Positions 1 to 9,999 of a stretch of 13,753 nt of DNA are shown one piece after another (position 1 is the stretch's first letter; every line of letters begins with the position of its first letter). Location: the NCBI GenBank assembly GCA_036939975.1, contig JALLPB010000671.1:1-13753 (forward strand). Reading direction: 5' to 3'. Origin of the DNA: Cyclostephanos tholiformis. Lineage: Eukaryota > Bacillariophyta > Thalassiosirophyceae > Thalassiosirales > Thalassiosiraceae. The position numbers and the translations under genes are program-made. A model generated the notes under the pieces. The model did not search any database and was not told the origin of the DNA. It worked only from the letters and a program-made list of their open reading frames with translations.

Positions 1-173
1 ACCGTCCAAAGTTTAGCTAGCTTAGCACACAATTATTTGTGTCCAGAGTTTACGTAGAGACTGGTAGTTTATTTATTTATTAGCTGGTACATTTCTCCCT
101 CCACTCCATTCAGGCTACACATAATACTCTGGCACTGATATTATTGACACAGGGGAATTTGTTGGAACTTCGC

Positions 174-191
174 ATGATGTTGTCTCAGTAA
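174..191 (+). promoter_or_regulatory. Short upstream ORF ahead of the protease start
   Basis: Two adjacent ATG codons (174-176 and 177-179) open a five-codon reading frame, Met-Met-Leu-Ser-Gln, that ends at TAA 189-191, 10 bases before the main ATG. A further ATG at 195-197 lies out of frame and overlaps the main coding sequence, ending at a TGA near 320. If these bases are in the mature leader they would be expected to lower initiation at 202. The leader could instead begin downstream of them or be spliced: a pyrimidine-rich run followed by CAG at about 101-113 resembles a 3' splice site. No clear TATA box was found in 1-201. Confidence 0.35.
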
Positions 192-201
192 CTCATGAAC
201 C

Positions 202-3200
202 ATGAACTCCGCTGCTCAGCAGAGACAAACCAGAGGAAGTCAACACTCCCCAACTCCTGGATCATCCTCCTACCACAGCACCCCCGATGTCATCGTACCA
301 CAAACTCGCCTCTCTGATATTTTATCCCCCTTCTCGGCCGTAGAGATATTGGGCCACGACATAACCCGCGTCTTCATACGCAATTTCTTGCGATTCAGCT
401 TTTTGCCGCTGACGACCAAGCCGGAGCAGCTCATCAGCGGTGGTGGAGGTGGCCGTGGATCTGAGTCCATGGTTGGCGATGGGATGAGGGAAAGGAGAAG
501 GTTTCGATACCCCCATCCCCTTGATCAGAGGGAGTCCGTCGAGGAGAGGGAGGAGATCGATCTCTTGCTTTTGGGATTATCATACGATTTTTCTTCTGCC
601 AGAGTCAAAACCCATCGTGCAAATGACAATAAAGAGATAGGTGGTGCGGACAGTGGGAAATTGATGAAACATAAAGTCGCCAAGGCATGGAGCAAGCTGG
701 GATATGTCCCAGTTCCAGGTTACGAACTCGATCTCACAGTTGAACTGTTTGACAGCAACGACTCTTTCTCCTCTTCTGGTTCTTTCATTGGTGGAGGCAC
801 AACCAGCCATTCCGTAGAGTCCTCGTTTTCATCATCCCCATTATCAAAACCCACCAAGGGCAATATCAACAACCGTCCGGGCCGTACTAATTATGGCGTC
901 CAGAAATCGCCATTTATAGCCAATCCTTCGATAGTTCAGCAGCCGCGACCATTACATTCCCCCCCTAATGTTCTTCCTCCTCCAGTGGTTTCTTCCGTCG
1001 GAGAAATTTTCGCTCGTTTATGGCGGCAGTGTCAGTCAGTGTACGGCCTGGACAAGTCGTCGTTTCTGCGACGGGGGGTCATATTTCCCCCAACGACCGT
1101 TCCTGAACGGGGTCCGAATGGTCACATGGCACTTATGGACTGCGTCTTCAACGCGCTGGCTACAACTCCCCCTGATCCAGGGAGTTTGATGGATGAGGCG
1201 GTGAGCGCTGCCGCGGCTTTGACAGCTGTTTCTGCCGCGTCACGACTGGCAGGTACAATTAGTTGTGGTGCCGAAGGAGGAGGGATACCAATAGGGAGTA
1301 AAAGCAGTTTTGGCAGATCTTCCCAAGACGATTGTATTGCGCAGGTCCTAGCTGCAGGACAGGAACGGCCGCGCATACTGTTACCAGATTTGTTGATTGT
1401 GTTTGCGATTTGTCGATTGGGTGAGATGGAGATGAAACATCGGGGACATATGGAGGAGATGAGGATGGAGCGGGAAAGGAAAGATTTGAGGATATCTTCC
1501 CATTTTTTGGATTTAAATGATGATAGAAATGGAAGTAATTATGGGATCAAGCTCGTGAGGGAGGAGGACAGAGGGGATTTTGAAGAAGAGGAGAAAAAGG
1601 ATGTAGAGTATGCTGGTAACCAAAATACCTCCCATCTGGCACCGCCACCACGTGGTGATGGGATTCTTCTAGCATGTCTCCTAGCTTTTCGGGTGTACGA
1701 TGGATACCAACGACAGAATAACTTGACTCGTGACACGCTACAACGCTTCCTCTCTGACGTATATGGCGAGGAGAGCTACAAAGCACCTGGGGTGCAAGTT
1801 ATTCTCGATAGGTTATTCGCTCCCGATGGCGCTGCGATGAGAGAATTGGAGAGAGAGTTGAGTAATAAAGTTTCTGCACCGTTGATGCTGCCAGCGAGGG
1901 CTTTGAAAGTGATCAATTCCGATATCTTTCAATTGGGTGTGCATGCCACGATTGGCTTCTTGCCAAATCTAGTTTCTACACATTCTATCATTGCAGAGTC
2001 ATCTTCGACCTCGCAAGATACACATTCTAATGCCAATGTTAGTCATTTTTCCAAGATGCCGTCCCTTATAGGATCGCACATTCTACTGGATTGGATCTTG
2101 ACATTATTCAACTGCATGCTGCCACATCAGCTCCCCCCTCCGCCAAAGGTATGTGAACATCATATGCGCATTGTCAATTCGGATCCGCTGCGTATGATTG
2201 ATGTCTTATCTACCAAATATGGCTTGTGCGATGGGAATGACGACCGTGGTGAGGGGGACAACGCATTGTATGAGATTAGGAGGAGATTTCATTCTATGGA
2301 GCAGCACAGCATTACTTTGTCGAGTGGTTCGGGAATAACAATTGAAAGTATCGCTGGGAAGAGTAAAGAGTCATATAAAGATAGCACCGCGGAATGTGAA
2401 CTTGAAGCAGGATCGTCTGGGGGTGCGGCGTATGTATCTCGAGAAACCGCTGTGTTACTCCAGCTAGAAGGGGATGAACCTTTGTCTGAATCATCTTCTA
2501 TTACTCCCCGAAGACCGAAGAATGCGATTGATGAAAACAGCTTTGTCAGGGCTGTGTCCCAGCCGAACATTGAAATGGGGCACGGAGGATATTTACCCCC
2601 CAAATTGGCCCAATTGACATTTCGTGCTAGTGCTGGACGGGCTCAAGAGTTAAGAGACTTGTGGAGAAGAAATCTATGGTGTGAGGACGACCAAGTCATA
2701 GAGAAGAACAAGAATGAAACAATGAAGGAAAGAAACAAGAAGACTCATGGGGAAGAATTCTATTTGTCTATGTACGATGTGTTATCGTTTGGATGTGATG
2801 CTGTGCGGTATGATGCTGTCAAGGAAGATGCTGAGAACGATGCCCGTGAAGGAGAAATGCATATTTATCATCGCCAAAATTATGCGTCAGAAATACCACT
2901 GATGCAACTTGCATTCAAGATATTTCGACAGGTTCCTTGTGAGGAGTGTGAAGCTTCAGAGAATGAGGACAACAAGCAGAATATGCATGCGAATTATGAC
3001 GATGCACTGCTCACTAGACCTCAGATTGGCAAAATGTTACTTCTTTTACTAGAGCACAAATCATTTCGACTTGAGGCGGATTCTCCACCATCACCTTCCG
3101 GCGCAGGATGCAACGACACAACGACGCCATCTAGATTGCGTAAGCCCTTTTTTCGAATGATTCAATCCTTTGAAGAAGGTGGAGAAGAGCGGGGTATTGA

Positions 3201-6200
3201 ACTGCTAGACAACGATTTTGGGAATATGTCGACCATCTTCGTTGACGTAAACTACGCATCCTCATTGGGGCTAATGCCGCCTACATTAGATAACTCTTCG
3301 CCGCTGGACGAAGGAGTATATGAGTCAACATCCCCGTATTCCTTTCCTCTAAGCAAATTCGTTGATTATGTTGTGTCTGAGGCCAATAGCGGGTCAAAAT
3401 CAGATGCATCTTCTATTGACTTTCAGGGGTTTTTAAGATGGCATCTACACTATAAAAGCAGCGGTGGTGCCGTGTGCGCGCTTGATACCCGCCTTGGTCC
3501 ATTTCTGTTAGATCTACAACTAATAGCCTCTGTTCTCTTTGGAGTGAGGCCAGCGTCAGCCCCTATGGAGCGAATTTTGGTCGAGGAGATTAAGCGTCGA
3601 CACAAGCTTAGATATCCTCGTTCACTAGAGCGTTCATCCCAGCCGTACGGACCAAGTGGTACTATTTGGTATGTCATAAGTGCAGAGTGGTGGAGAGCGT
3701 GGCAGCACTTCACCGAGAGCTACCCTTGCGATGGTATTACCGAAGGCTGTTATTTGATGGGGAAAATTGATAACAATGGTCTATTGTCTGACGAGGGGTT
3801 CCTATCATTGAAGCAGGGTCTGATCCTGCGTCGAGACTTTGAGTTATTGGAACCATTGGCTTGGAGTGCTCTACAGGCGTGGCACGACGGGGGCCCACCC
3901 ATCACTCGCGAAGTTGTGCCATTCAGCTCTAGATCTAGAACAATGAGTTTGTCGGATGTAGATGAGAAGTATGAACTCGAGTTGTATCCGCTATTCGCGA
4001 CTGTTTTTCTTTGTGATAATGCTTCTCGGGGGGAACCGCGACCGTTTCAGCAATTTATTCCACTTTCACGGTACCTACCTCTGGAGGATTTTGTTTGTAA
4101 ACTTCGGGAGAGTCTGAGACGTGGATCTAAGTTGATGCGATCCGATTGTCGTCTTTGGTTGATGGACAATACAAACATTACTGCCTCTCGTGCAAGCCCC
4201 ACATCAGGCGAAGAAAGTGACACGTTGGGGTGGATACTGGATCTCGATCACACCATAGTCGACGAGAGAAATTTGCGAGGTGCAGAACTGACTAAAGATG
4301 AGAATATTTGCCTCATGCTGGAGCTGCGGAGCGACGATGGAACTTGGCCTCATTCAAAGAAGATTATTGAAAGTTCTGAGAAAGACGGGCAACTTGATGG
4401 AATATGTGAGGAGAAGGAGGAGATGGTACTTGGTGATGGTGTTGTCGGTCTTTACAATTTGGGGTGAGAATTTTCCTACTCAACGTCCTTTTTTTAGATC
4501 GATTATCCTCACAACACCTTTTTTCATCAACACACGTAGCAACACATGCTATCTTAATTCTTCAATTCAGTGCTTGAGCCACACCCCAATTTTAAGAGAT
4601 TATTTCACCTCAAAGTCATACCTTCACGACATTAATGCTACCAACCCACTTGGCCATGAAGGCCGCCTTGCTCAAGCATTCGCTGTTCTTGTGCACAACT
4701 TATGGAAAAAGTATGAAAAAGGCAATGGATCTCTTACCAAAAATAGAATTATATCTTCATCCACCCCTTTAGATGCACCAGCACTGACCCCAAAGTCTTT
4801 CAAAGAAGCTATGGGGAAATTCAATGAGAGTTTTGCGGGCAATGAACAGCACGACGCCCAAGAATTGCTTGCATTTTTGCTGAGCGGACTTTCTGAAGAT
4901 TTAAACAGAATTATGAAAAAGCCATATATAGAAGCCCCTGACTCTGATGGACGCCCCGATGAAGAATTGGCAGATATTTGGTGGTCGAACCACTTGCAAC
5001 GAGAGCTTTCTATAATTGAGGCCTTATTCACTGGCCAGTACAAAAGTACCACGACATGCAGGACATGTAAATACGAAAGTGCCAGATTTGAGCCGTTTGC
5101 ATATCTACAAGTCCCACTTCCAGAAGATGATCAAATATCTGTTCAATGTGTACATTACCCGATAAAAGTAGAAGATGACATATTGAAATATTCTGTTCGT
5201 GTGCGGCATGATGGGACAGTGAATGATTTACTGGTGAATTTAGCGAAAATAATACATGCCAACGATGAAGACCATATAGAAGTTGATGAGCCGTGTGGTA
5301 TCAAGCATACAGAATGTGAAGCTTTTGATTGCAGTGATGGCAATGACAAAAATGCGGAAAAATTAAGGTATGCTGAAATGGCAGAGAGTATGGCAGTGGT
5401 CGACATGGGTGAAAGTTATATCAAAAAGATAATTCCTGTAAGTGCTTCCTGAATTGAGAATGGTGCTGATCGTAATATAACCTTTTCTCATTCGTGATAC
5501 CCCTTTGTTTTGATGTTTTCCTACTGTCCCACAGTATTCATGGGCTCTGTCAAAGCTCACCACACAGGAATCTGGAGAAATTTCTTTATTACATGTCTAC
5601 GAAATTCAACCCATTCCCAAGCAAAAGAATAGGCTAAGTGAAATTCAGGTTATCCCACCTGTCAAATATTCTTATCTTGCCTTATGTCAAAGAAAGCTTG
5701 ACTTTGTTCCAGGCCCATTCCTCCATCCGTTTCAGCCATGTGTTTTTGGATCGCCAGTATTGCTCCATGTTCGAGACTTAGAAGGCTATACTGGCGAGGA
5801 CCTTTATGCACATGTTTCGAATCGAATGCGACGCTACATTCCAAACGCACTACCAAAAAACAACCTCACACCATCAATGTTCAGAGGAGAAGTAAACAAC
5901 ACTGAGGATGATATGCCAACATCTTCTGTTGCATCGTGGCATCCGCGACGAGGGAGGCAACACCGTCAAAATACAACGGCAGATATGGAAATATTCTCAG
6001 CTGGAAAGACTCCACCCTTTGGATTCCGTCTAAGATTAGTTTCCAGAGATGGAGGTCGTTGTCCATTATGCAATTGGTTCTCATGCTGCGTCGGCTGTCT
6101 GATACCCTGTGATGACTTTCCGGTCATAGCTAGTTGTGGGGATAGCATTGCAATTGATTGGCACATGTCGGTGGATCTAAGTGGGGGCGGCTTTGGTTGG

Positions 6201-7074
6201 GACATAAGTAAAGTTGAAAACACTTATGTTGATGTGCAAATGAGCCTCCATGCCAAAGCATTGATGATGGTAAAGAAGCACAGCTCATTCAATGGGGACA
6301 GAAAAAAGTATGGATACAGTGGATCAATTACGCTTGAGGAATGTCTTGATTCCTTTGCAAAGGAAGAGAAGATACCAGAAGTGAGTCTTTGACCATTAGT
6401 TATTTCATTTTCATCGCAGATTTACATAAAATCTTTCCTCTTTTCAGGTTTTTTGCTCGAAATGCCAAGACTTTCGAGTCCAAACTAAGAGGATGAGCAT
6501 CTGGAGGACTCCACCCTTGGTAATGATTCATCTTAAACGGTTCCAATTCACGCAACACATGAAGAGAAAGCTGAGAGACCTTGTAGTTTTTCCCATTGAA
6601 GGCTTGGATTTGTCAAGGATAGTCGCACCATCGTCCTCTCTCAAACCCAATGGCGTTTCTCATTCAAAAGAGAAAGGAGATCAAGAGGGACACAGTGATA
6701 CCAATGTCGCGAACAATTTTTTCAGTGGGACTCTCCATCCCCTTTCCAGGAACAATTGTGGTCGGGTGGAGAGCATTTATGATCTATATGGAGTCGTTCA
6801 TCACCAAGGCGCCTTGTCAGGTGGTCACTACGTTGCCAGTCTTAAATCAGAATTAGATGGGAAGTGGCGTTTATTCAATGATGCTCATATATATGAACTT
6901 AACAGCCGTGATGTGGTGGATCCATCTGCTTACATTTTGTTTTATGTAAGAAGAGATGTCAAAGGGGCAACTCTCGAGGATTTTTGGGATGCACGAGAGC
7001 GTGAAGGAGAAGGGTTGACTGAGGAAGAGGTGGCAAAGTTGACGAAATCTCGGGAGCGATGTGTCATTTCTTAA
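202..7074 (+). CDS. USP32-like ubiquitin-specific protease (EF-hand-like, DUSP, UBL, split USP core, CaaX end), four exons
   Basis: Cysteine deubiquitinase of peptidase family C19. Exons 202-4463, 4540-5437, 5535-6380 and 6448-7074 give 6633 nt and 2210 residues. An in-frame TGA at 196-198 fixes the ATG at 202 as the earliest unspliced start. Domains: low-complexity N-terminus; EF-hand-like helices near residues 490-525 and 900-955 with poor calcium loops; DUSP at about 1150-1245 (WYVISAEWW, then GGPPITREVV); ubiquitin-like region about 1260-1390; USP core from 1418. The Cys box is NLGNTCYLNS with catalytic Cys1424. The His box is SGGHY with His2129, and FND (Asn2146/Asp2147) supplies the third residue, as in USP2. 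Zinc-type pairs are Cys1594/1597 and Cys2005/2008. A Cys-rich insert (1896-1912), followed by AIDW, matches the USP4/15/32 group. The last four residues, CVIS, form a CaaX box that predicts farnesylation and membrane attachment. The USP32 orthology is inferred. Confidence 0.9.
4464..4539 (+). other. Intron 1 of the protease gene (76 bp)
   Basis: Begins GTGAGA and ends ACGTAG. Splicing joins the two bases GG of exon 1 to the first C of exon 2 (phase 2), creating the Gly of NLG-NTC, so the junction sits two codons before the catalytic Cys codon at 4547-4549. Unspliced RNA meets TGA at 4465-4467, one base into the intron. The rebuilt Cys-box motif is strong support for these exact borders. Confidence 0.93.
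5438..5534 (+). other. Intron 2 of the protease gene (97 bp)
   Basis: Begins GTAAGTG and ends in a pyrimidine-rich stretch followed by CCCACAG. It lies between codons (phase 0), joining KKIIP to YSWALSK. The unspliced frame stops after four extra codons, at 5450-5452. The reading frame is open on both sides, and exon 3 reads straight through from 5535 to 6380 without a stop. Confidence 0.9.
6381..6447 (+). other. Intron 3 of the protease gene (67 bp)
   Basis: Begins GTGAGTC and ends TCTTTTCAG after a clear pyrimidine tract. Phase 0; it joins EKIPE to VFCSKCQ, which restores the second CxxC pair of the USP finger and the following LVMIHLKRF strand typical of USP cores. Retention gives Val-Ser-Leu and then TGA at 6390-6392. 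Confidence 0.93.
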
Positions 7075-7560
7075 GAGGAAGCATCTTTTTTAAACCTCCA
7101 CAAGCTGCACTCTACTATCTCTAGAGTAATGGGCTTCGCCATGAGGCAGTAGCTAATGGGTTATTTACTCATGTCTAGCTTTAGCAAAATGGCTAACCCA
7201 GGGACAGCTTTACCTTTTTGTATCATTCCAGAGCAGCAAAAAAAAATATTAAAACCCCACTCATAGGCAAGTGACAATATCCTTAAGATTACCCCCCATA
7301 ATTCAACACTCGGTTCTCATTTGCTCAATTAATCAGCAGCATGAATTCATATCTAGTATTCTGCCTAGCTATTTTTTCTTGAGAACGATGGCCCATCTAT
7401 CCCTAGTAGAGATATGTGGAAATTATTGTCCATTCCTGAGCAGCACATAATTGAATTATCTCATACTAATACATGTTAAAATGATGCAATCAAAACACTT
7501 CGATTCCTAAAAAGCACATCAAATGATCCCCTACATTCCAGCAGGAGTGCAGCCTACACA
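7075..7560. other. Downstream flank of the protease gene, no gene seen
   Basis: AT-rich, no reading frame with recognisable content on either strand. It should hold the 3' untranslated region and polyadenylation site, but no AATAAA was seen. The only local structure noticed is a 7-bp inverted repeat, TGGGTTA (about 7156-7162) against TAACCCA (about 7194-7200). An A-run lies near 7239-7247. Confidence 0.4.
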
Positions 7561-7563
7561 AAT

Positions 7564-7785
7564 TCAAAACACCATTACTCAAACATTGTGAAACATTGGG
7601 CCAATCCAAACATGTGTTTCTTCTCTGGTTTTGACATCAAAGATTGGCACATGAGTGCAACATGCACCAACAAAAAAGTCGGGCACCAGGATGGATTCAC
7701 ATGCTCCAACTATCTGGAGTACAAGCAAGCAAACCACCAGTTTTGTCACAAGGCAATGCACAAAACAATGTACTCGAGCATGTGA
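7564..7785 (+). pseudogene. LTR-retrotransposon Gag zinc-knuckle remnant
   Basis: The plus frame ending at TGA 7783-7785 reads like the C-terminal end of the Gag proteins of diatom LTR retroelements. There is an aromatic/Cys start (NMCFFSGFDIKDWH), then SATC, then a VGHQDGFT segment, then NYLEY, FCHKAMHKTMY and a stop. In the family as I recall it, the first cluster has two cysteines (CxxCG); here the second is Ser, so the putative metal site is incomplete. Homology appears to begin near 7564 with no start codon. It is a 3' scrap of a gag gene with no pol after it. Family identity is recalled from motif pattern, not from a search; copia-type is the likelier class. Confidence 0.6.
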
Positions 7786-7855
7786 CACTTATGGGCAGTG
7801 ATTATCATTCAGACGGGGCGCGCGAAGTACCACCTGAGGTTATATTTTTAACAGC

Positions 7856-7889
7856 TTAACCGCTGTGGTTACATAATATATGTAACCAC
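7856..7889. repeat. TTAA followed by a perfect 10-bp hairpin; candidate piggyBac-element end
   Basis: A TTAA at 7856-7859 is followed by GTGGTTACAT (7865-7874), a 5-base spacer and ATGTAACCAC (7880-7889), an exact inverted repeat. A T-run follows. piggyBac elements insert at TTAA and carry terminal and sub-terminal inverted repeats, and this sits about 290 bp before the piggyBac-type coding frame, so it could be the left end. The matching right end cannot be tested because the element is truncated. It could equally be a hairpin terminator-like structure or unrelated. Confidence 0.3.
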
Positions 7890-8175
7890 TTTTTTTTTGA
7901 GCTTCGTAAAAGTGTAGAGATTTCTCCAATTTTTGTCCGATATCAACGTTTAATAGCTAGAAATGTAGCTGATGGCTTCAGCTATCTTTTCTGTGTTTCG
8001 CGATTTAGACGAATCTTGTCGCACCAATGCGAAATTCTGCTTTCCATTTCGGGTCTCAAAAATAGATAGCTTTGCTAGGTGAGTACGCTAGCTAAAAAAA
8101 TCGGAAAAATCAACACAAAAGCACAAAAGCACATGACACAAACTTCCTCTCTTCCGCCAGAGATCACATCCTATC
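7890..8175 (+). other. Leader region of the piggyBac-type element, no gene seen
   Basis: No coding content recognised. It holds a T-run, TAGCT-rich stretches and a GGTGAGTAC at about 8079-8087 that resembles a 5' splice site, with no convincing acceptor before the coding frame. By position it is probably the 5' untranslated or promoter part of the transposon. Confidence 0.25.
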
Positions 8176-9675
8176 ATGGTGATTCCGATGGCTTGCGATC
8201 AATCCACAACCTTCCACATCGACCGCGAGTGGGCGGAATCGCTCAAGGGCCTTTGCATGAATGTCCCTGACAATTGGTGGGATGGCTTTACTGGCCACAA
8301 ACTCAATGGCGGGGTGATTGCTCACGTCGATTTTGGAATCGACGGAAACAAATATTTCCAGCTTGAGCTGGATGGAGAACGCGGCGCTTTTTACCCCATG
8401 CGCTATGATGCCGTTGTTCGTTATGCTGATGAGACGCATCGCGTCTTCTCGTCATTCCGCCTGCCCGCTCATGCTGTCAGCAATCCAGCGCAAGAGGTTG
8501 TCGTTGTGGAGGAGACATTTGACGACGATGACAACGATGATGTCGATGATGACGATGACTTCACTACACCCCCTGCAGCAGCACGCAACAAACGTCAACG
8601 CCTAAATCACACGCAAATGACAATCAACCCTGATTTGAGTGAGTTTGTCGAGGAAGGAACGGCGGACGGTGGACCGGTGCCGAGGAGGAGGAGGAGAGAG
8701 AGTAGAGCTGCTGTGACGCCCGGCACGACAGCAACATACAAGTTGACGGCTCACGTCGATTGGACAAAGATAAGCGCGGAGAGTCCTGGCCGGCGCGTTG
8801 AGCCGATTCCGTACACCGGTGAGAACGAGTTCTTTGGGGTCAACATGAGCGACCGGGAGATAGAGAAGATGAAGGACGAACATGGCAACATCCGATACGA
8901 CAAAATTTTCGAGTGGATATTGCCGACCATCCGAGAGGGTGAATCGTTCTGGAGTTTCTTGGCAGCGAGGATGCGATCGTATATGTCGTACCTCATGCTC
9001 GGAGGGTGGAAGCCGTGGTGGTTTGATCCCAACAATGGCAACATCATCCTGGCAGACCACGTCGCCTGAATGTTCAGATGTCAGCAGTGCCGGTCGATCC
9101 GAGGATTTCCATCGATCAATGATTGATGGTCAACACGATGCCCGATCGATTCCATCGCGCTGATGAAGGAGAGCATGCCGCGCGATGCATTCACCGATAT
9201 GTATTGGGTTTTTCATTTTGCAGATGACTTCGAGGGGGAAGAGGAGGAGTGGAGCTACCACTTCATCGACGAGCAGCATCCGACGCCCGAGATGGCAAAT
9301 CATCGCCGAAAGTTTGGGGAGGTCGAGGACGCAATCAACCGGCGATGGAAAGAGTGCGTGATGCCGGGGAAGGCATTAACGCACAACGAGAGCCGCATTG
9401 CCGGCTGGTACAAGTCGGCGATGATGATCGGACCAGAGCCTAAGCCGATCCGAACGGGAGCCACCCTCCACACTCTCGCCATCACGTACGGCATGCTCGC
9501 CGGCTACAAGCTCCATGTGCGTACGTTTGGTGGGAGGAGTGACGGCGATTTGGGGATGCGCCACGAGAACTGTGAGACGATCCAAAAATGGATCAACCTC
9601 ATGTCAAAGATGATCGACGAGTACAAGAATGCGGGGCGATTCGTGACAATGGACTCGGCCTACATGGGCGACATC
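8176..9675 (+). pseudogene. piggyBac-type transposase (DDE_Tnp_1_7), broken and 3'-truncated
   Basis: One frame runs from ATG 8176 (or the Met at 8188) to 9675 and is interrupted by two TGA codons, 9067-9069 after ADHVA and one near 9122; the protein homology continues in the same frame after each. Order: N-terminal domain with VPDNWWDGFTG; acidic run of Asp; basic nuclear-signal-like patches (RNKRQR, PRRRRR); transposase domain from about residue 212 (PYTGENEFFG, then MLGGWKPWW), then MPRDAFTDMY. The first catalytic Asp of the family, in LTHDES-type motifs, is Asn here (codon 9385-9387, LTHNES). The second Asp is kept (TMDSAY, 9652-9654). Homology stops after MGDI at 9675, so the third catalytic Asp is lost. 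Not functional. Confidence 0.85.
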
Positions 9676-9686
9676 AAAAGTCCGTC

Positions 9687-9995
9687 TCACAAGGGCTGGC
9701 GACATGCATTAGCATCAGACCTGTTGTTGCCCCCTAGTAGCCCACGGGAGGATGGGGGTATGGAGTGGCTATTCAATGTCGCATTGCAGGCAACCAAGTC
9801 CATTTCCTGCTCCCACCACCACTGGCGGGGTACCGATCCTCACTTCCACCTCAAATCTATGCAGTCGCGGAAGATGCTGTGCTCTACCACATATCCAGCG
9901 ATCATGTCCCTCCTTTTCTTAATGTATTCCACAATCGTGCGCAGCCCGCACTCCCCCAATACATCCTCTGACTTGGGATAGGTCCACCTTTAATC
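9687..9995 (-). pseudogene. C-terminal end of a probable non-LTR (LINE-type) reverse transcriptase ORF
   Basis: Read on the minus strand, a frame from about 9995 gives SEDVLGECGLRTIVEYIKKR, then RDMIAGYVVEHSIFRDC, one stop at 9840-9842, then VPRQWWWEQEMD and a final TGA at 9687-9689. The YIKKRRDMIA...I/F motif followed by a Trp-rich WWWEQ tail is what I recall from the C-termini of diatom LINE-like polymerases, past the RT domain itself. An upstream in-frame TAA at about 9988-9990 bounds it. LINE copies are commonly 5'-truncated, which fits a 300-bp 3' scrap. The stop codon lies only 11 bases from the end of the piggyBac homology. The family call is from memory of the motif. Confidence 0.55.
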
Positions 9996-9999
9996 CGGG

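Noticed and set aside
2289..2603. A 104-codon minus frame inside exon 1
   Set aside because: It is antisense to a long, clearly coding exon and has no recognisable features.
4298..4539. Exon 2 frame extended upstream to 4298 as a separate gene start
   Set aside because: 4298-4463 overlaps exon 1 in another frame, and 4464-4539 is the intron. Splicing at 4464/4540 rebuilds the USP Cys box, which is far stronger evidence.
7239..7247. A-run after the protease gene as a LINE or processed-copy poly-A tail
   Set aside because: No retrocopy sequence precedes it; the protease gene keeps its introns, and no target duplication was seen.
8070..8175. An intron in the piggyBac leader (GGTGAGTAC at about 8079)
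   Set aside because: No convincing branch or acceptor sequence before the ATG at 8176.
8602..9060. A 152-codon minus frame
   Set aside because: It is antisense to the piggyBac-type transposase domain, and its Arg/Pro/Ser-rich content is typical of a shadow frame in GC-richer coding DNA.
9676..9981. Extension of the piggyBac frame to 9981
   Set aside because: Transposase homology ends at 9675. Beyond it the opposite strand carries a reverse-transcriptase tail, so the open frame is chance read-through.
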